A DNA stretch of 64,000 nt, from the NCBI GenBank assembly GCA_029259715.1, contig JAJDEP010000007.1:1-64000 (forward strand). The letters run 5' to 3'. Origin of the DNA: Planctomycetota bacterium. Its GTDB lineage: Bacteria > Planctomycetota > B15-G4. Below are positions 7,804-18,100 of the stretch, one piece after another. Position 1 is the stretch's first letter. Each line of letters starts with the position of its first letter. The notes below the pieces were generated by a model, which did not search any database, was not told where the DNA came from, and was given only the letters and a program-made list of their open reading frames with translations. A program made the translations under genes and the position numbers.

Positions 7804-9891
7804 TTGGTCGACGCATCCTTAGAGGCCCGAGGCACGCCGCGCCCGGAGACCCCCGCAGCGCCCGTGCGCAGGGCACCGCGCGCCGCACGCGCCCACAGAC
7901 TGTGCCGGGCCCTCAGCCTGATCGGGGCCCTGGGACTGATCGGGGCCTGCGACGCGCCCCCCGAGGTGGTGCGTCCGCCGGCGATCCCGTCCAACGCCCC
8001 GCCGGTGCGCCCGATCTACGTCGGCGCGCTGCGCACCGACGCGCGCAGCAGCCCGCGCGACTTCCTCGTCGACGTGAATGACGACGGCTCGCTGCGGGCC
8101 GCGCTCCAGAGCGCCGATGCCGACGTGCGCCGTGTGGCCGCGCGCGGATTGGCCTGGCTGCCCTCGGACGCCGCCGGCCAGGCGTTGCTCGCCGTCGTCG
8201 GCGACGAGCCGGCCGCCGAGACCCAGACCGCGATGTGCTTCGCGCTCGGGCAGTGGGGTGATGTGTCCATCGGAGCGAAGCTGTCGACCCTGCTGACCAC
8301 CTCGCCCTGGGCCCCTGTGCGCTCCGCGGCCGCCGAGGCCCTCGGCAAGACCCACGACGACGGCCACACCGGCATCCTCATCGACGCGCTGAATGATGAC
8401 GACGGGGAGGTGCGCGGCCAGGCGGCCCTGGCCCTGTTCCGTCTCGACGGGCGCCGCTACGAGCACGATCGCTGGACCTCCGACGACGAACGCGTCCGAC
8501 GGGACGAGGCCCTCGCCGCGATCGCCTTGCAGGACCCGGACGTGAGCGCGCGCTGGCGCGCCGTCTATGCCCTCGCCGAGATCCCCGGACGCGGCGGTCG
8601 CCGCACCGTGCTCGAACAGTGCCTGCGCGACGAGGACGCGCGGGTGCGCGTGTTCGCCGTCCGCGGGCTGGGCAAGCTCACCGAGGAAGGCTTCGGGGAT
8701 GCGGTCGCCGTCTCTCCCCTCGTGTGGGACGACCCCGACAACCGGGTCGCCATGGAGGCCGTCGCCGTGCGCGCGCCCTTCGAGCAGACCGCCTGGCTCA
8801 TCGCCGTCGCGCGCCAACACAAGTCGGCCGGCGTGCGCCACATCGCCGTCGACGCCCTGCCCAACGCCCTCGGCGACAGCACCGGCCCGGACCGGCGACA
8901 GGTGCTCGACCTGCTCTGGTCGCTGGCCCACACCGACGACTCGCGGGTCGTGCGGCGACGCGCCCTGGCCGGTCTGATCACCCTCGACCGCGATGCCCAG
9001 GCCCTCGACACCCTCTCCCGCAGCAACGACCGACGCGATCGCGCCGCGGCCGCCGACCTGCTCGCGGAAGGTGCCATGCGGGCTGACGCTGTGCTCGACG
9101 ACCTGCTCGGCGACGTCGAGCCCATGGTGCGCGTCTCCGCGCTGGCCGCCATGGCCGACCCGCGCTTCCTCGCGCGCACCGACCGACTGCACGACTCGCT
9201 GCGACAGCGCGACCCCGCCGTGCGCACCGCCGCCGCCCAGGCCGCCAAGCCGCACATCGAGAGCGGCCAGGCCGACCCGGCCCTGTTGAGCGAGGTCGCC
9301 GCGGCCCTCGAGGACTCGCAGGGATTCGAGCTGGTCGAGGCGCGGCAGGCCTTGCAGGACGCCATGGGTCTGCCCCGGGGCGCTCCCTGGCCACCCCGCC
9401 CGGCCGGCGGCGCCCCGCTGCTCGACCGCCTGCTCAGCCTCAACGAGGCGGCCCGCGCCGATCCGCGCCCGCGCGTGCGCCTCGACACCGATCGCGGCCC
9501 GCTGCTCGTCGAGCTGCACCGCGAGGCCGCCCCGCGCCACGTCGAGTCCTTCCTGGAGCTCGCGGAGGCGGGCTTCTACGACGGACTCGACATCCATCGC
9601 GTCGTGCCCAACTTCGTGGTGCAGGGCCTCGACCCGCGCGGGGACGGCTGGGGCGTGGGTGGACGCCGCATGCCCGACGAGTTCAACACCCTCGCCTACG
9701 ACACCGGCGTGATCGGCATGCCGAGCGCGGGCGAGCCCCACACCGGCGGCTGCCAGATCTTCTTCACACACATCCCGACGCCTCACCTCGACGGTCGTTA
9801 CACCGCCTTCGGCCGCATCGTCGAGGGCGAGTCGTCGATTCCCCGCTTCGAGATCGGCGACCGCATCCGCAGCGTGCGTCGCGTGCCTTGA
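7804..9891 (+). CDS. HEAT-repeat lipoprotein with C-terminal cyclophilin-type peptidyl-prolyl isomerase domain
   Basis: About 695 residues. An Arg-rich start leads into a hydrophobic segment ending LIGAC, a lipobox-like site, so the protein is probably a lipoprotein facing the periplasm. The long middle is a string of HEAT-type helical repeats (for example VRRVAARGLAWL, VRVFAVRGLGKL, VRVSALAAM). The last ~140 residues are a cyclophilin domain: VRLDTDRGPLLVEL, FYDGLDIHRVVPNFVVQG, DEFNTL and GCQIFFTH. It likely isomerises prolyl bonds in exported proteins, with the repeats as a docking scaffold. The start is uncertain: TTG 7804 has a purine-rich site, while GTG 7864 gives a tighter signal peptide. 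Confidence 0.88.
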   Translation: MVDASLEARGTPRPETPAAPVRRAPRAARAHRLCRALSLIGALGLIGACDAPPEVVRPPAIPSNAPPVRPIYVGALRTDARSSPRDFLVDVNDDGSLRAALQSADADVRRVAARGLAWLPSDAAGQALLAVVGDEPAAETQTAMCFALGQWGDVSIGAKLSTLLTTSPWAPVRSAAAEALGKTHDDGHTGILIDALNDDDGEVRGQAALALFRLDGRRYEHDRWTSDDERVRRDEALAAIALQDPDVSARWRAVYALAEIPGRGGRRTVLEQCLRDEDARVRVFAVRGLGKLTEEGFGDAVAVSPLVWDDPDNRVAMEAVAVRAPFEQTAWLIAVARQHKSAGVRHIAVDALPNALGDSTGPDRRQVLDLLWSLAHTDDSRVVRRRALAGLITLDRDAQALDTLSRSNDRRDRAAAADLLAEGAMRADAVLDDLLGDVEPMVRVSALAAMADPRFLARTDRLHDSLRQRDPAVRTAAAQAAKPHIESGQADPALLSEVAAALEDSQGFELVEARQALQDAMGLPRGAPWPPRPAGGAPLLDRLLSLNEAARADPRPRVRLDTDRGPLLVELHREAAPRHVESFLELAEAGFYDGLDIHRVVPNFVVQGLDPRGDGWGVGGRRMPDEFNTLAYDTGVIGMPSAGEPHTGGCQIFFTHIPTPHLDGRYTAFGRIVEGESSIPRFEIGDRIRSVRRVP

Positions 9892-9919
9892 CCACTCCCC
9901 CTTCCCGGAACCCGACACC

Positions 9920-10684
9920 ATGACCGACACGCTCTTCCGCCTCGACGGACAGGCCGCCATCGTCACCGGCGGAGGCCGCGGACTCGGCCGCGCCATGGCC
10001 CTGGCCCTCGCCGGCGCCGGCGCCGACTCGGTGGTCGTCGCCCGCCGGGAGGACGACCTCGCCCAAACCGTCGCCGCCGTCCAGGCCCTCGGCCGCCAGT
10101 GCCATGCCGTCGCCGGCGACGTGGCCGACCCGGCCACGGCCACCCATGCGGTGGAGGCCGCGGTGCGCGAGTACGGCCGCCTCGACATCCTCGTGAACAA
10201 CGCCGGCGCCTATGCCATGGGCCCCACCGAGGCGACGGAGCTGGAGGTCTGGCACCGCATCCTCGAGGTGAATCTGACCGGCTCCTTCCTGTTCGCGAAG
10301 GCCGTCATCCCCGTGCTCAAGGCGGCGGGCCGGGGCAAGATCATCAACCTCGCCTCGATCCTCGGACGGACCGGCGTGGCGGAAGCGGCCGCCTACTGCA
10401 CGGCCAAGGGCGGCGTGATCCTGTTCACGCGCAGCCTCGCCGCCGAGCTCGCGCCCCACGGCATCCACGTCAACGCCATCGCGCCGGGACTGTTCAACAC
10501 CGACATGTCGGCGGGCGTGTTCGACAACCCCGCGTTCCTCGAGCAGATCATGGCGGGCATCCCCCGCGGCCAGCACGGCGAGCCCGAGGACCTGGCCGGC
10601 ACCGTGGTCTATCTGGCGAGCGCCGCGTCCGACCACCTGATCGGGCAGACGCTGCACGTCGACGGCGGATCGTCCATCGCCTGA
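9920..10684 (+). CDS. short-chain dehydrogenase/reductase (FabG-like)
   Basis: A 254-residue NAD(P)-dependent oxidoreductase of the classical SDR family. The cofactor motif TGGGRGLG, the NNAGAY element, the catalytic Ser in NLAS, the YCTAK catalytic Tyr/Lys pair and the C-terminal GQTLHVDGGSSIA are all present. The substrate cannot be told from sequence: 3-oxoacyl-ACP, gluconate-type or other alcohols are all possible. It lies 28 bases after the HEAT/cyclophilin gene on the same strand, so it may share its transcript. The ATG is preceded only by a weak GGAA. Confidence 0.93.
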   Translation: MTDTLFRLDGQAAIVTGGGRGLGRAMALALAGAGADSVVVARREDDLAQTVAAVQALGRQCHAVAGDVADPATATHAVEAAVREYGRLDILVNNAGAYAMGPTEATELEVWHRILEVNLTGSFLFAKAVIPVLKAAGRGKIINLASILGRTGVAEAAAYCTAKGGVILFTRSLAAELAPHGIHVNAIAPGLFNTDMSAGVFDNPAFLEQIMAGIPRGQHGEPEDLAGTVVYLASAASDHLIGQTLHVDGGSSIA

Positions 10685-10729
10685 ACCGCGGCAGCGTGCG
10701 GTGGCGCTGTGTGCGCGCCCCGGCTTCCT

Positions 10730-12865
10730 CTAAGGCCCGCGTGACTTCAGAGCCGTGGAAACGGCGATGCCTCCCAGCGCGTCGTCATCGGCGATGAGCC
10801 ACTGCATCCACACGCTGAATCCGCACGGCGTGTTCCTGGGCACGGTCACCGGCAGCGTCAGCGTCCCGCCCGGTCCCACCTGCGCGATCACCGGACCCAG
10901 GGCCGGATTGGGGACGAGGAAGCCCCCCGCGATGGGCTGCGGGCCTGCACTGAAGCCGTAGAACAGGGCGGCGAACTGGTCGGGTGCCGCGTCGGTCAGG
11001 TCGATGGTCACGGCCGAACCCGGCTCCCACGTGCCCGTGCCGTTGAGCTTGGGGATGCCCAGCTCGCCCGGCGTACCCGGACCCACGGTCTGCCAGATGA
11101 GACCGCTCTGCTCGTAGACCTGCACCGCCGACACACCGGTGTTGCCCGCGCGGTCGGTGCACTCGATCCAATAGGCCACGTCGCCCGCGACGGCCGGGAT
11201 GACGCCCCGGAACTGCATGCCGCCCTGGGCGAACATGTCGACGCTCTGCTTCGGTCCGCCATTCACGGTGTAGACCAGATCGGTGGCGTACATGTCGACG
11301 ATGTACCAGCTGCTGTTGTCGCGCACGGCTGCGTGCACGATGGTCGGCGTGCCCTCCGGCTTGTCGCACTGACTCGACACGCCCTGAAAGGTCGGCGCGT
11401 GGGTGTCGGGGACGCCGAGGGTGTTCTCGACCAACGTGTTCATCTGGCCCCCGTCCTGGGCGCGCAGCACGTCGGTGTCGCCGTCACCGTCGATGTCGCC
11501 GGTCGTGCCCGCGCGGGACGTCCCCGAATTGCTGCCCGAGAGCTCGGCCCAGGGCGCGAGGCCCCCCGCGCCGGCGAAGCCGTTGCGGTGGTAGAGACCC
11601 TGCGCGGGCGTGAGTCCCTGGGCCATGCCGCTGGTGTAGATGGAATTCGTGCCCAAGAAGTTGGACATGTAGACGTCGAGGTCGCCGTCGCCGTCGAAGT
11701 CGAGCAGGTCGGCCTCGTTCTCGTCCACGGCCGGGTCGCCGCGGATGGCGCCGGGCTGACTGGCGAACCGGAATCCGACGCCCGCCCCGGGCCCGATGTT
11801 GCGCAGCATGCGCTCCTCAAGACCGAAGCCGACGCCCGCATAATTCGTCATCCAGACGTCGAAGTCGCCATCGCCGTCGAGGTCGCCGTACTCGGCGTCG
11901 TAGTTGCCCTGGCCGGCCTGACCCGCGCCGGTGTCCAACAGGGCCGCCTGCGTGATGTCGTGGAAGGGCGAATCGCTCATGGGGTCGCGCAGGTTGTTCA
12001 CGTAGACACGCGCCTGGCTGTCGCGGCTGCTGGCGAAGATGTCGAGGTCGAAGTCGCCGTCGAAGTCGGCCAGGTCGACGTTGAGCGTGTGCAGCCTCGT
12101 GTCCGCGCCGGCATCGGCCCACGGCCACAGCTCGTCGAACACCCCCGCGCCGTCGTTGAGGAAGATGCGCGAGTCCACCGCGCCGTTCATGGCGGGTCCG
12201 TAGGAGCTGAAGAACAGGTCGAGGTCGCCGTCGTCGTCGAGGTCGCCGAAGTCGCAATCGCACGACCAGTCGCCGAAGGGTCCCGTGCCATCCACCGGCG
12301 CCAGCTCGTCGTCGGGGTCGACGCTCACCAGGTCGCCCCAGCGCGCATCCGTGTCATCGACGTAGACCCCGATGGTGCCGCCCTGGAGCCCGCCCTGGTT
12401 CACGTACCAGCGACTCACCTGACCGTTGACGGTCGAACCCCGGTTCACCGAGAGGATGTCGAGGTCGCCGTCGTTGTCGATGTCGACGAACTCCATGTCG
12501 CGGGTGGTGTCGAGCGGGATGCCGGCGAAGCGGGTCGCCGTTTCGTTGACCAGGACTCCCTCGGTGCCCGCCTGCAAGCCGCCCTGGTTGATGTAGATGC
12601 GGTTCGCCTGGGGGCCCGAGTCGCCGCCGTTGCCGACGATGACATCGAGGTCGCCGTCGTTGTCCGCGTCGCCGACATCGAGGCTCTCGGTGTGGTGCGC
12701 CCCGAAGGCATCCGCCCCGAAGAAGTTGGGACCGGCCTGGATGTCAGTGAGTTGAGCGGAGACCGGCCCGGCAATCAGCAACAACGTCGCGGACAGGCCG
12801 AACACGGCACGCAGCGGCCCGCCGAGCGAAGTGAAGCGGTCACGGAGCGATGTCACCAACAACAT
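10730..12865 (-). CDS. secreted FG-GAP/VCBS repeat protein with shared C-terminal domain
   Basis: A 711-residue exported protein; residues 1-37 are a signal peptide ending VSAQ. At least seven calcium-loop repeats follow, such as DADNDGDLD, DIDNDGDLD, DLDDDGDLD, DLDGDGDFD and DFDGDGDLD, which in FG-GAP/VCBS proteins build a beta-propeller. After about residue 470 come a beta-rich linker and a ~115-residue domain that also ends the matrixin protein at 600-2471. ATG 12865 is preceded by GGGAGG, and a TATCCT hexamer at 12891-12896 could be its -10 box. The role is probably adhesion or surface binding; no catalytic motif is visible. Confidence 0.88.
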   Translation of the reverse strand: MLLVTSLRDRFTSLGGPLRAVFGLSATLLLIAGPVSAQLTDIQAGPNFFGADAFGAHHTESLDVGDADNDGDLDVIVGNGGDSGPQANRIYINQGGLQAGTEGVLVNETATRFAGIPLDTTRDMEFVDIDNDGDLDILSVNRGSTVNGQVSRWYVNQGGLQGGTIGVYVDDTDARWGDLVSVDPDDELAPVDGTGPFGDWSCDCDFGDLDDDGDLDLFFSSYGPAMNGAVDSRIFLNDGAGVFDELWPWADAGADTRLHTLNVDLADFDGDFDLDIFASSRDSQARVYVNNLRDPMSDSPFHDITQAALLDTGAGQAGQGNYDAEYGDLDGDGDFDVWMTNYAGVGFGLEERMLRNIGPGAGVGFRFASQPGAIRGDPAVDENEADLLDFDGDGDLDVYMSNFLGTNSIYTSGMAQGLTPAQGLYHRNGFAGAGGLAPWAELSGSNSGTSRAGTTGDIDGDGDTDVLRAQDGGQMNTLVENTLGVPDTHAPTFQGVSSQCDKPEGTPTIVHAAVRDNSSWYIVDMYATDLVYTVNGGPKQSVDMFAQGGMQFRGVIPAVAGDVAYWIECTDRAGNTGVSAVQVYEQSGLIWQTVGPGTPGELGIPKLNGTGTWEPGSAVTIDLTDAAPDQFAALFYGFSAGPQPIAGGFLVPNPALGPVIAQVGPGGTLTLPVTVPRNTPCGFSVWMQWLIADDDALGGIAVSTALKSRGP

Positions 12866-12987
12866 GGTCGAGCCTCCCGAGGGTCATCACAGGATAGAGC
12901 GGCCACCGGAAACCGACTAGTGGCGTCGCGATCGGGGCGCAGACCGTTATCCTCTGCCGACCGTGCGTCCAGAACGGCCGCCGTGCC

Positions 12988-13064
12988 GCGCCCGTAGCTC
13001 AGTCGGATAGAGCGATCGGTTCCTAACCGATAGGTCGCAGGTTCAATTCCTGCCGGGCGCACCA
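12988..13064 (+). tRNA. tRNA-Arg (anticodon CCU)
   Basis: The full cloverleaf can be drawn: acceptor GCGCCCG with CGGGCGC, a D arm in GCTC...GAGC, anticodon stem ATCGG/CCGAT around loop TTCCTAA, and T arm GCAGG-TTCAATT-CCTGC. Anticodon CCT reads the arginine codon AGG. The 3' CCA is encoded (13062-13064). It stands alone between divergent and convergent protein genes; no repeat of its 3' end or integrase is nearby, so it does not look like an integration site. Confidence 0.96.
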
Positions 13065-13093
13065 ACGTTTCCGTCGTGTTCGCCGGCCGCGCG

Positions 13094-13963
13094 TCAGGTC
13101 TCGCGCGCCACGGCCCCCTCCAGCGCCGCAACCAACCGTTCCGCGGCCGACGGCTGCAACCGGAAGAACAGCTCGGGATCGATGAGTTCGAGCTCGACCA
13201 GCAGCAGGCGGCCGTCCACGAGCACGCCGTCGACGCGCACGCTGAGCTGAGGGCCCGGCGCGCACGCCGCCAAGACAGCGGCCTCCTCGATGAGCGCTGC
13301 GGAGGGCTCGTGCAGCATGCGCCGCCCGCCATGGTCGGACTGCACCCGGAAGTCTCCCGCCGCCGGGTGCTTGAGCACCGTGTGGGAATACTCGCCCCCG
13401 AGGAACACGAACGAGAGTTCGCCCGCTGTCTGGATCTCGGGCAGGTAGGGCTGCACGAGCACACCGCCCGCCGCCAGCCGCTCGTCGAAGGCGGGCTGGT
13501 GTTCCCGCGCCCGGGCCGTATCCGTGCGCCACGTACCGTAGGCGCTCAGCGACACCGACGGCTTGACCACCGCTGCGTCCCAACCCTCCTCGGCGAGCAC
13601 AGCGTCCAGCGATGCGGACGCGCCGCCCGGGAAGTAGCGCGTGGGCGTCACCGCCGCGCCGGCGCGGGCGAGGTCCACCAGGTGCCGCTTGTCGACGTTC
13701 CAACGCAACACGGGCGTGGGGTTGAACACCCGCGCGCCGCACGCGTCGAGGTCGTCGAGCCAGCCCAGGAACCCGGCGTAGTGCTCGTGGTAGTCCCAAC
13801 AGGAGCGGGGCAGAACGACGTCGAAGTCGGCCCACGACACGGACGCGTCGGTCCACACGGCCGGCGTCACCGTGTGGCCGGCCGCCCGCAAGGCGGCCGC
13901 GAAGGGCAGCTCGTCGGCGTCGAGCGCGGGCAACGCGGCACAGGTTGCGAGAGCGACGCGCAC
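13094..13963 (-). CDS. ATP-grasp domain protein of unknown substrate
   Basis: 289 residues with the general layout of small ATP-grasp ligases: an N-terminal Rossmann-like part (MRVALATCAALP, then DFDVVLPRSCWDY), a hinge, the ATP-binding VVKPSVSLSAYGTW loop, LVQPYLPEI, and the metal-binding end VRVDGVLVDGRLLLVELELIDPELF with its Glu/Asp ligands. Enzymes of this shape join a carboxylate to an amine or thiol using ATP. It is the last gene of the corA-mscK-antiporter run, six bases after the antiporter. The substrate cannot be read from sequence; a peptide-like osmolyte or amide is possible given the neighbours, but this is inference. Confidence 0.82.
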   Translation of the reverse strand: MRVALATCAALPALDADELPFAAALRAAGHTVTPAVWTDASVSWADFDVVLPRSCWDYHEHYAGFLGWLDDLDACGARVFNPTPVLRWNVDKRHLVDLARAGAAVTPTRYFPGGASASLDAVLAEEGWDAAVVKPSVSLSAYGTWRTDTARAREHQPAFDERLAAGGVLVQPYLPEIQTAGELSFVFLGGEYSHTVLKHPAAGDFRVQSDHGGRRMLHEPSAALIEEAAVLAACAPGPQLSVRVDGVLVDGRLLLVELELIDPELFFRLQPSAAERLVAALEGAVARET

Positions 13964-13969
13964 GTTCGG

Positions 13970-15136
13970 TCAGGCCGGCGTCGCCGGCGTCCAGCGGCGG
14001 CCCAGCCGCCCCACCGCCGCGATCCACAGCGGACTCAGCGCGAGCGTGCACACGATCACGCCGAGGATGGCCTGATAGGCAAAGTCGGTGATCAGGTTCG
14101 ACGACCGACCCAGGGCTGCCAGCACGAAGCTGAACTCACCGACCTGGGCCAGCATGGCGCCGATGGTCACCGCGGTGATCCAGCGCCGCCCGAGCAAGCG
14201 CAGCACCACGGCGTTGATGACCGTGTTGAGCACGAGCGCCGCGATCACCAGCACCGCCACGAGTCCGAAGTTCTCGAGCAGGAAAGTCACGTCGAGCAAC
14301 AGGCCCACCGACACGAAGAACAGCGCCACGAAGAGCACGTGCATGGGCTCGAGGCTGCGGTGGACCCAGTCGGTCTCCTTCGCCGCCGCCACGTAGACCC
14401 CTGCGGCGAAAGCGCCCAGAGCGGCTGAGAGCCCCAGGAAGCCCGACAAGACGGCCAAGCCGAAGCACAGCAGGAAGGCCGCAAAGACCTGGAATTCGTG
14501 ATCGGCGCGCATGAGCACCCGAAAGGGCACGTGGACCTTGCCGCCCCGAGCCAGGTGCGTGAAGAGCACGACCAGGGCGAGCCCGCCCACGACCTGCCGC
14601 ACGATCACGCCCGCCGAGGGGCCGTCACCGGCGAGCAGCCCGACAACGATCAACATGGGCACGATGGCCACGTCCTGGGCCAGCAGGATGCCCACGGCGT
14701 CGCGGCCCCGGGGCGAGTCGAGCTCCTTGCGCGCCCGCAGCAACGAGAAGACCACCGCGGTGCTGCTGAGCGAGAGGGCAAAGCCCATCAGCAGGATGCG
14801 CGCGAGGGTCCAGTCGAGCCACCAACCGAGCACCGCCACGGCGCCGATGCTGGCGAGGATCTGAAGTCCCGTGCCCACCACCGCCACGCGCCAGCCCTCC
14901 GCCAGGCGCGGCAACGACACCTCCATCCCGACGAAGAACAGCAGCAGCACCACGCCCACGTCGCCGAGTCGAGTCAACTGGTCCGCATCGGTGAACAAGC
15001 CGAAGCCGTGAGGTCCGAGCATGACGCCCGCCGCGAGGTAGGCCACCACGTGGGGCTGGCCCAGGCCGCGCATGACCAGGCCCACCAGCAGGATGCCCGC
15101 GACGGCCGCCACGGCCAGCGGGAGCAGGGGATCCAT
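13970..15136 (-). CDS. CPA2-family monovalent cation:proton antiporter (Kef/YbaL-like, no regulatory domain)
   Basis: A 388-residue integral membrane protein with about 12 hydrophobic segments. Family landmarks are QPHVVAYLAAGVMLGPHGFG near the N-terminus, LLLFFVGMEVSL, the LSLSSTAVVFSLL stretch, LLAQDVAIVPML (the ion-site region) and the FFVSVGLLLD and AQVGEFSFVLA elements. It ends after the transport domain, so the cytosolic nucleotide-binding RCK domain of Kef proteins is missing. ATG 15136 is preferred to GTG 15142. It lies ~30 bases after an MscK-like channel gene, consistent with a combined response to osmotic or potassium stress. Confidence 0.93.
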   Translation of the reverse strand: MDPLLPLAVAAVAGILLVGLVMRGLGQPHVVAYLAAGVMLGPHGFGLFTDADQLTRLGDVGVVLLLFFVGMEVSLPRLAEGWRVAVVGTGLQILASIGAVAVLGWWLDWTLARILLMGFALSLSSTAVVFSLLRARKELDSPRGRDAVGILLAQDVAIVPMLIVVGLLAGDGPSAGVIVRQVVGGLALVVLFTHLARGGKVHVPFRVLMRADHEFQVFAAFLLCFGLAVLSGFLGLSAALGAFAAGVYVAAAKETDWVHRSLEPMHVLFVALFFVSVGLLLDVTFLLENFGLVAVLVIAALVLNTVINAVVLRLLGRRWITAVTIGAMLAQVGEFSFVLAALGRSSNLITDFAYQAILGVIVCTLALSPLWIAAVGRLGRRWTPATPA

Positions 15137-15166
15137 GTGCACGGTTGGGCTCGGGGCGCGGCGGCG

Positions 15167-18100
15167 TCAGCGGCCGCGCGGTCCCGCCTCCGGGTCCGGC
15201 GGGCCTGCAGTTCCCGGTGACGCCGCGTCGGCGCTCGAGGAGCCGCCCCCCGGCTCGACGCGTTCGATGCGGACGTTCGCATCGGACGTCTTGAGGTGCA
15301 GGTCCCGCTGGGGGAAGGCGATCACCACGCCCGCCTCCTTGAAGGCCGCGTCGATGCCCCCGTTGACGGCGTGGACGCTCGGCACCCAGTCGTCGATGGA
15401 CGCGATGAAGAAGCGCAGCTCGAAGTTGAGGGCGCTGTCGCCGAATGCCAGGAAGACCGCATAGGGCTCGGGGTCGGGCAACACGGTGGAGACGCTGCGG
15501 GCGACGCGCACCAGCGCCTCCTCCGCCTTCTCCGTGTCCGACCCGTAGGCGATGCCGATGGGGATGGCCACGCGCAGCACGGCGTCCGACAGCGACCAGT
15601 TCACCAGGTGCCCGGTGACGAAGTCCTTGTTGGGGACGATGAGCTCCTTGCGGTCCCAGGTGCGGATGGTCGTGGCGCGGGTGCGGATGCGCGAGACCCG
15701 TCCGCTCACCTGCGCGACCGTCACCGTGTCGCCCACGCGCACCGGCTGCTCCACCAGCAGGATCAGGCCCGACACGAAGTTGGCGAAGATCTCCTGCAAG
15801 CCGAAGCCCAGGCCCACGGTGACGGCCGCCGCCAACCACTGGACCTTCGACCAGCCCACGCCCAACGTGCCGAAGGCGATGGCGATGCCCACGACGATGA
15901 TGAGGTAGCGGGCGATGGTGGCCGTGGCGTAGCGCACGGGGGTGTCGAGTCGCAGTCGCCGCAGGACCGCGATCTCGAGCAGACCGGGCACGTTGCGCGC
16001 CGCCACCAGGGTGAGCGCCAGCGCGACCAGCGCGCCGAGCAGGTCGACCAGGGTCACGCGTCCCGGCGACGTGTCCGTCGCCTCGGGCGGTGGGGACAGC
16101 GACGGGAACGCGCTGAAAGGCAGCAGTCCGCCGCCCGCACCGTTCCCGCCCGCTGCCGCGCCCCCCTCGGCGGGCGTCACCCCCGACGACGGGGACGGGG
16201 TGGAGGCCGAGAAGGAGAGGGGGGCCGGACCGGCCGCCGCCTCGGCCGCCGCGGAGTCGGTCCAGAGGGTCACGCTCTCCAGGGCCGACAGGGCCGGCGT
16301 GATGTCGGCCCAGGTCCACCACCACCCCACCAGCAACCCGATGATCAACGACGACGCGATCAGGCGTCGGCTCTGCTGCGTCGACTCCTCGAAGTCGAGA
16401 TCGACGTCGTCCTCGGGGAGACGCGCATCCACCGAGCGCGGATCGTGGGCGCCGGCCCCCGTCGCGGTGGCGGCCGACGACGCACCGCCCGCCTTCGTCT
16501 CTTGGCTCGACTCTTCCTTGTCCTTGCGAACGGCCGCGCGCTTCGTGACCTGCTCCCAGGCATGACGGCGACGGGCGGCATACAAGCCACGCAGGCTCAA
16601 CGCGTGGACGAACAAGGCGCCCAGGAAGATCAGTCCGCTGATCTCACAGCGCTGGTGCAGCTCGTTGGCCGTGTAGACCCAGCCGAGGGCCGAGAGCACC
16701 AAGAGGAAGAGCGGCAAGGCCACGGCCAGGGGCCACCACAGCCAACGCAGCCGCGCGGTGAGACCGTCGGAATCGGCCTCGATGATCCCGCCGATCAGGG
16801 CCCGCTGGGGCGCGAAGGTGCGCACGACGAACAGGGCGACCACGAGGTGCGCCGCCATGAAGGTGAGCCGCGCCAGTGAGGCCGCCTGGCCTTCGTCACG
16901 GGTCCAGGCCACGGCGCCGCCGACGAAGGCCGCCGGCAGGAGCGCGGCCGTGAGCCAGCGCAGGTTCTGCCGTAGCAGGTCGAGGCCGGGCTGGTGCCAG
17001 CGGAAGTGGGCGCCGCCGAGACCGTCCGGGAGGCAGATCGCCCGGGCGAAGGCGAGCAGGATCCAGAGCTGCGCCACCGTGCGCAGCCCTTCCGCCAGAG
17101 CCAGGGCCTGGGGCGTGCCGGCAGCGCTCTCCGCGAGGGCATGGGCGAGGGTCCACACCAGCAAGGGCCCCGGCACGGCCAGGAGCGCTGTCCGCGTCAG
17201 GGCCGAGACGGTAAGAGCGAAGCCGTCGGTGCGGATGTGGCGCGCCGAGACGGCCGTCTGCACCAGCGCCCGCCGATGGCGGGGTCGCCCCAACCAGAGG
17301 ATCAGGGTCGCGAGCAGGCCCAGGCCGATGCCGACCGGCGGTGGCAGCAGCCGACGCCGCGCCTTCGCGCTCACCACCTCCCAGGCCTCACCGTCCGTGA
17401 ACCAGGCGAAGCTGGCGGCAGTGTCCCGCAACAACTCGGGGATGTTGTCGTGCAGGGGAGCGCCCGTCCGCAGCCACAGGGCGCGCCGGTCGATGTAGTC
17501 GGCCAGGGCCTCGGTCTCGTCCACCAGGCGGCGCTCGTCGATGTCGAGGTCGAGCAACTTCTGGAAGTGGACGCGCTCGGCCACGAAGAGCTGTTCGAGC
17601 AGGCGGCGCTTCTCGCGCAACACCTCGCTGAGCCCGGTCCCGCCATCGAAGCGACGCGGGGAGATGCGCAATTCGGCCAGGGCCTCATCGATCTCGATGC
17701 GCCGCACCTGGATCTCGGCCAGCACCGATTGGCGCGCGTCGAGGGCGGTGATGTGGTCGCGCACGTCGCCCAACTCGGCCCGCCGGCGCACGAGGTACAA
17801 CCCCACGGCCGGCGTGACGCCCGCCACCTCCACGCGCGAGCGCACCGAACGGACCTGCGAGCGCAGGGCGTTCAGGCTCTCGCGGACGGCGATGTGAGCA
17901 GCGTCCGCCTCCGTGCCCAGGACCGTCAGGCGCTCGAGGCGCACCTTCAGCTCCTGGTTGAACTCGGCCGGGACCGCGGTCTCCGGCAGCAGCGTGGCCG
18001 AGACGGGCGCCGGTACGGGCTCCGTCGCCGGCGCGGGTTCGGGTTCGGGCGGCGCGGGTTCGAGCGGTTTCGGCGTCGCGGGCGGCTCAGCCGCCGGGTC

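Noticed and set aside
7819-10200. 793-codon open frame on the reverse strand opposite the HEAT/cyclophilin and SDR genes
   Set aside because: Its protein is Gly/Ala/Val/Arg/His-rich without motifs, as expected from a GC-biased third position read backwards; the forward frames carry clear domains.
12988-13064. tRNA-Arg as an integration site
   Set aside because: No direct repeat of its 3' end, no integrase and no change in base composition next to it.
13094-14051. 342-codon frame running from the antiporter region through the ATP-grasp gene into the tRNA
   Set aside because: It reads the ATP-grasp gene in the wrong frame, crosses the tRNA and shows only Arg/Ala/Gly-rich sequence.
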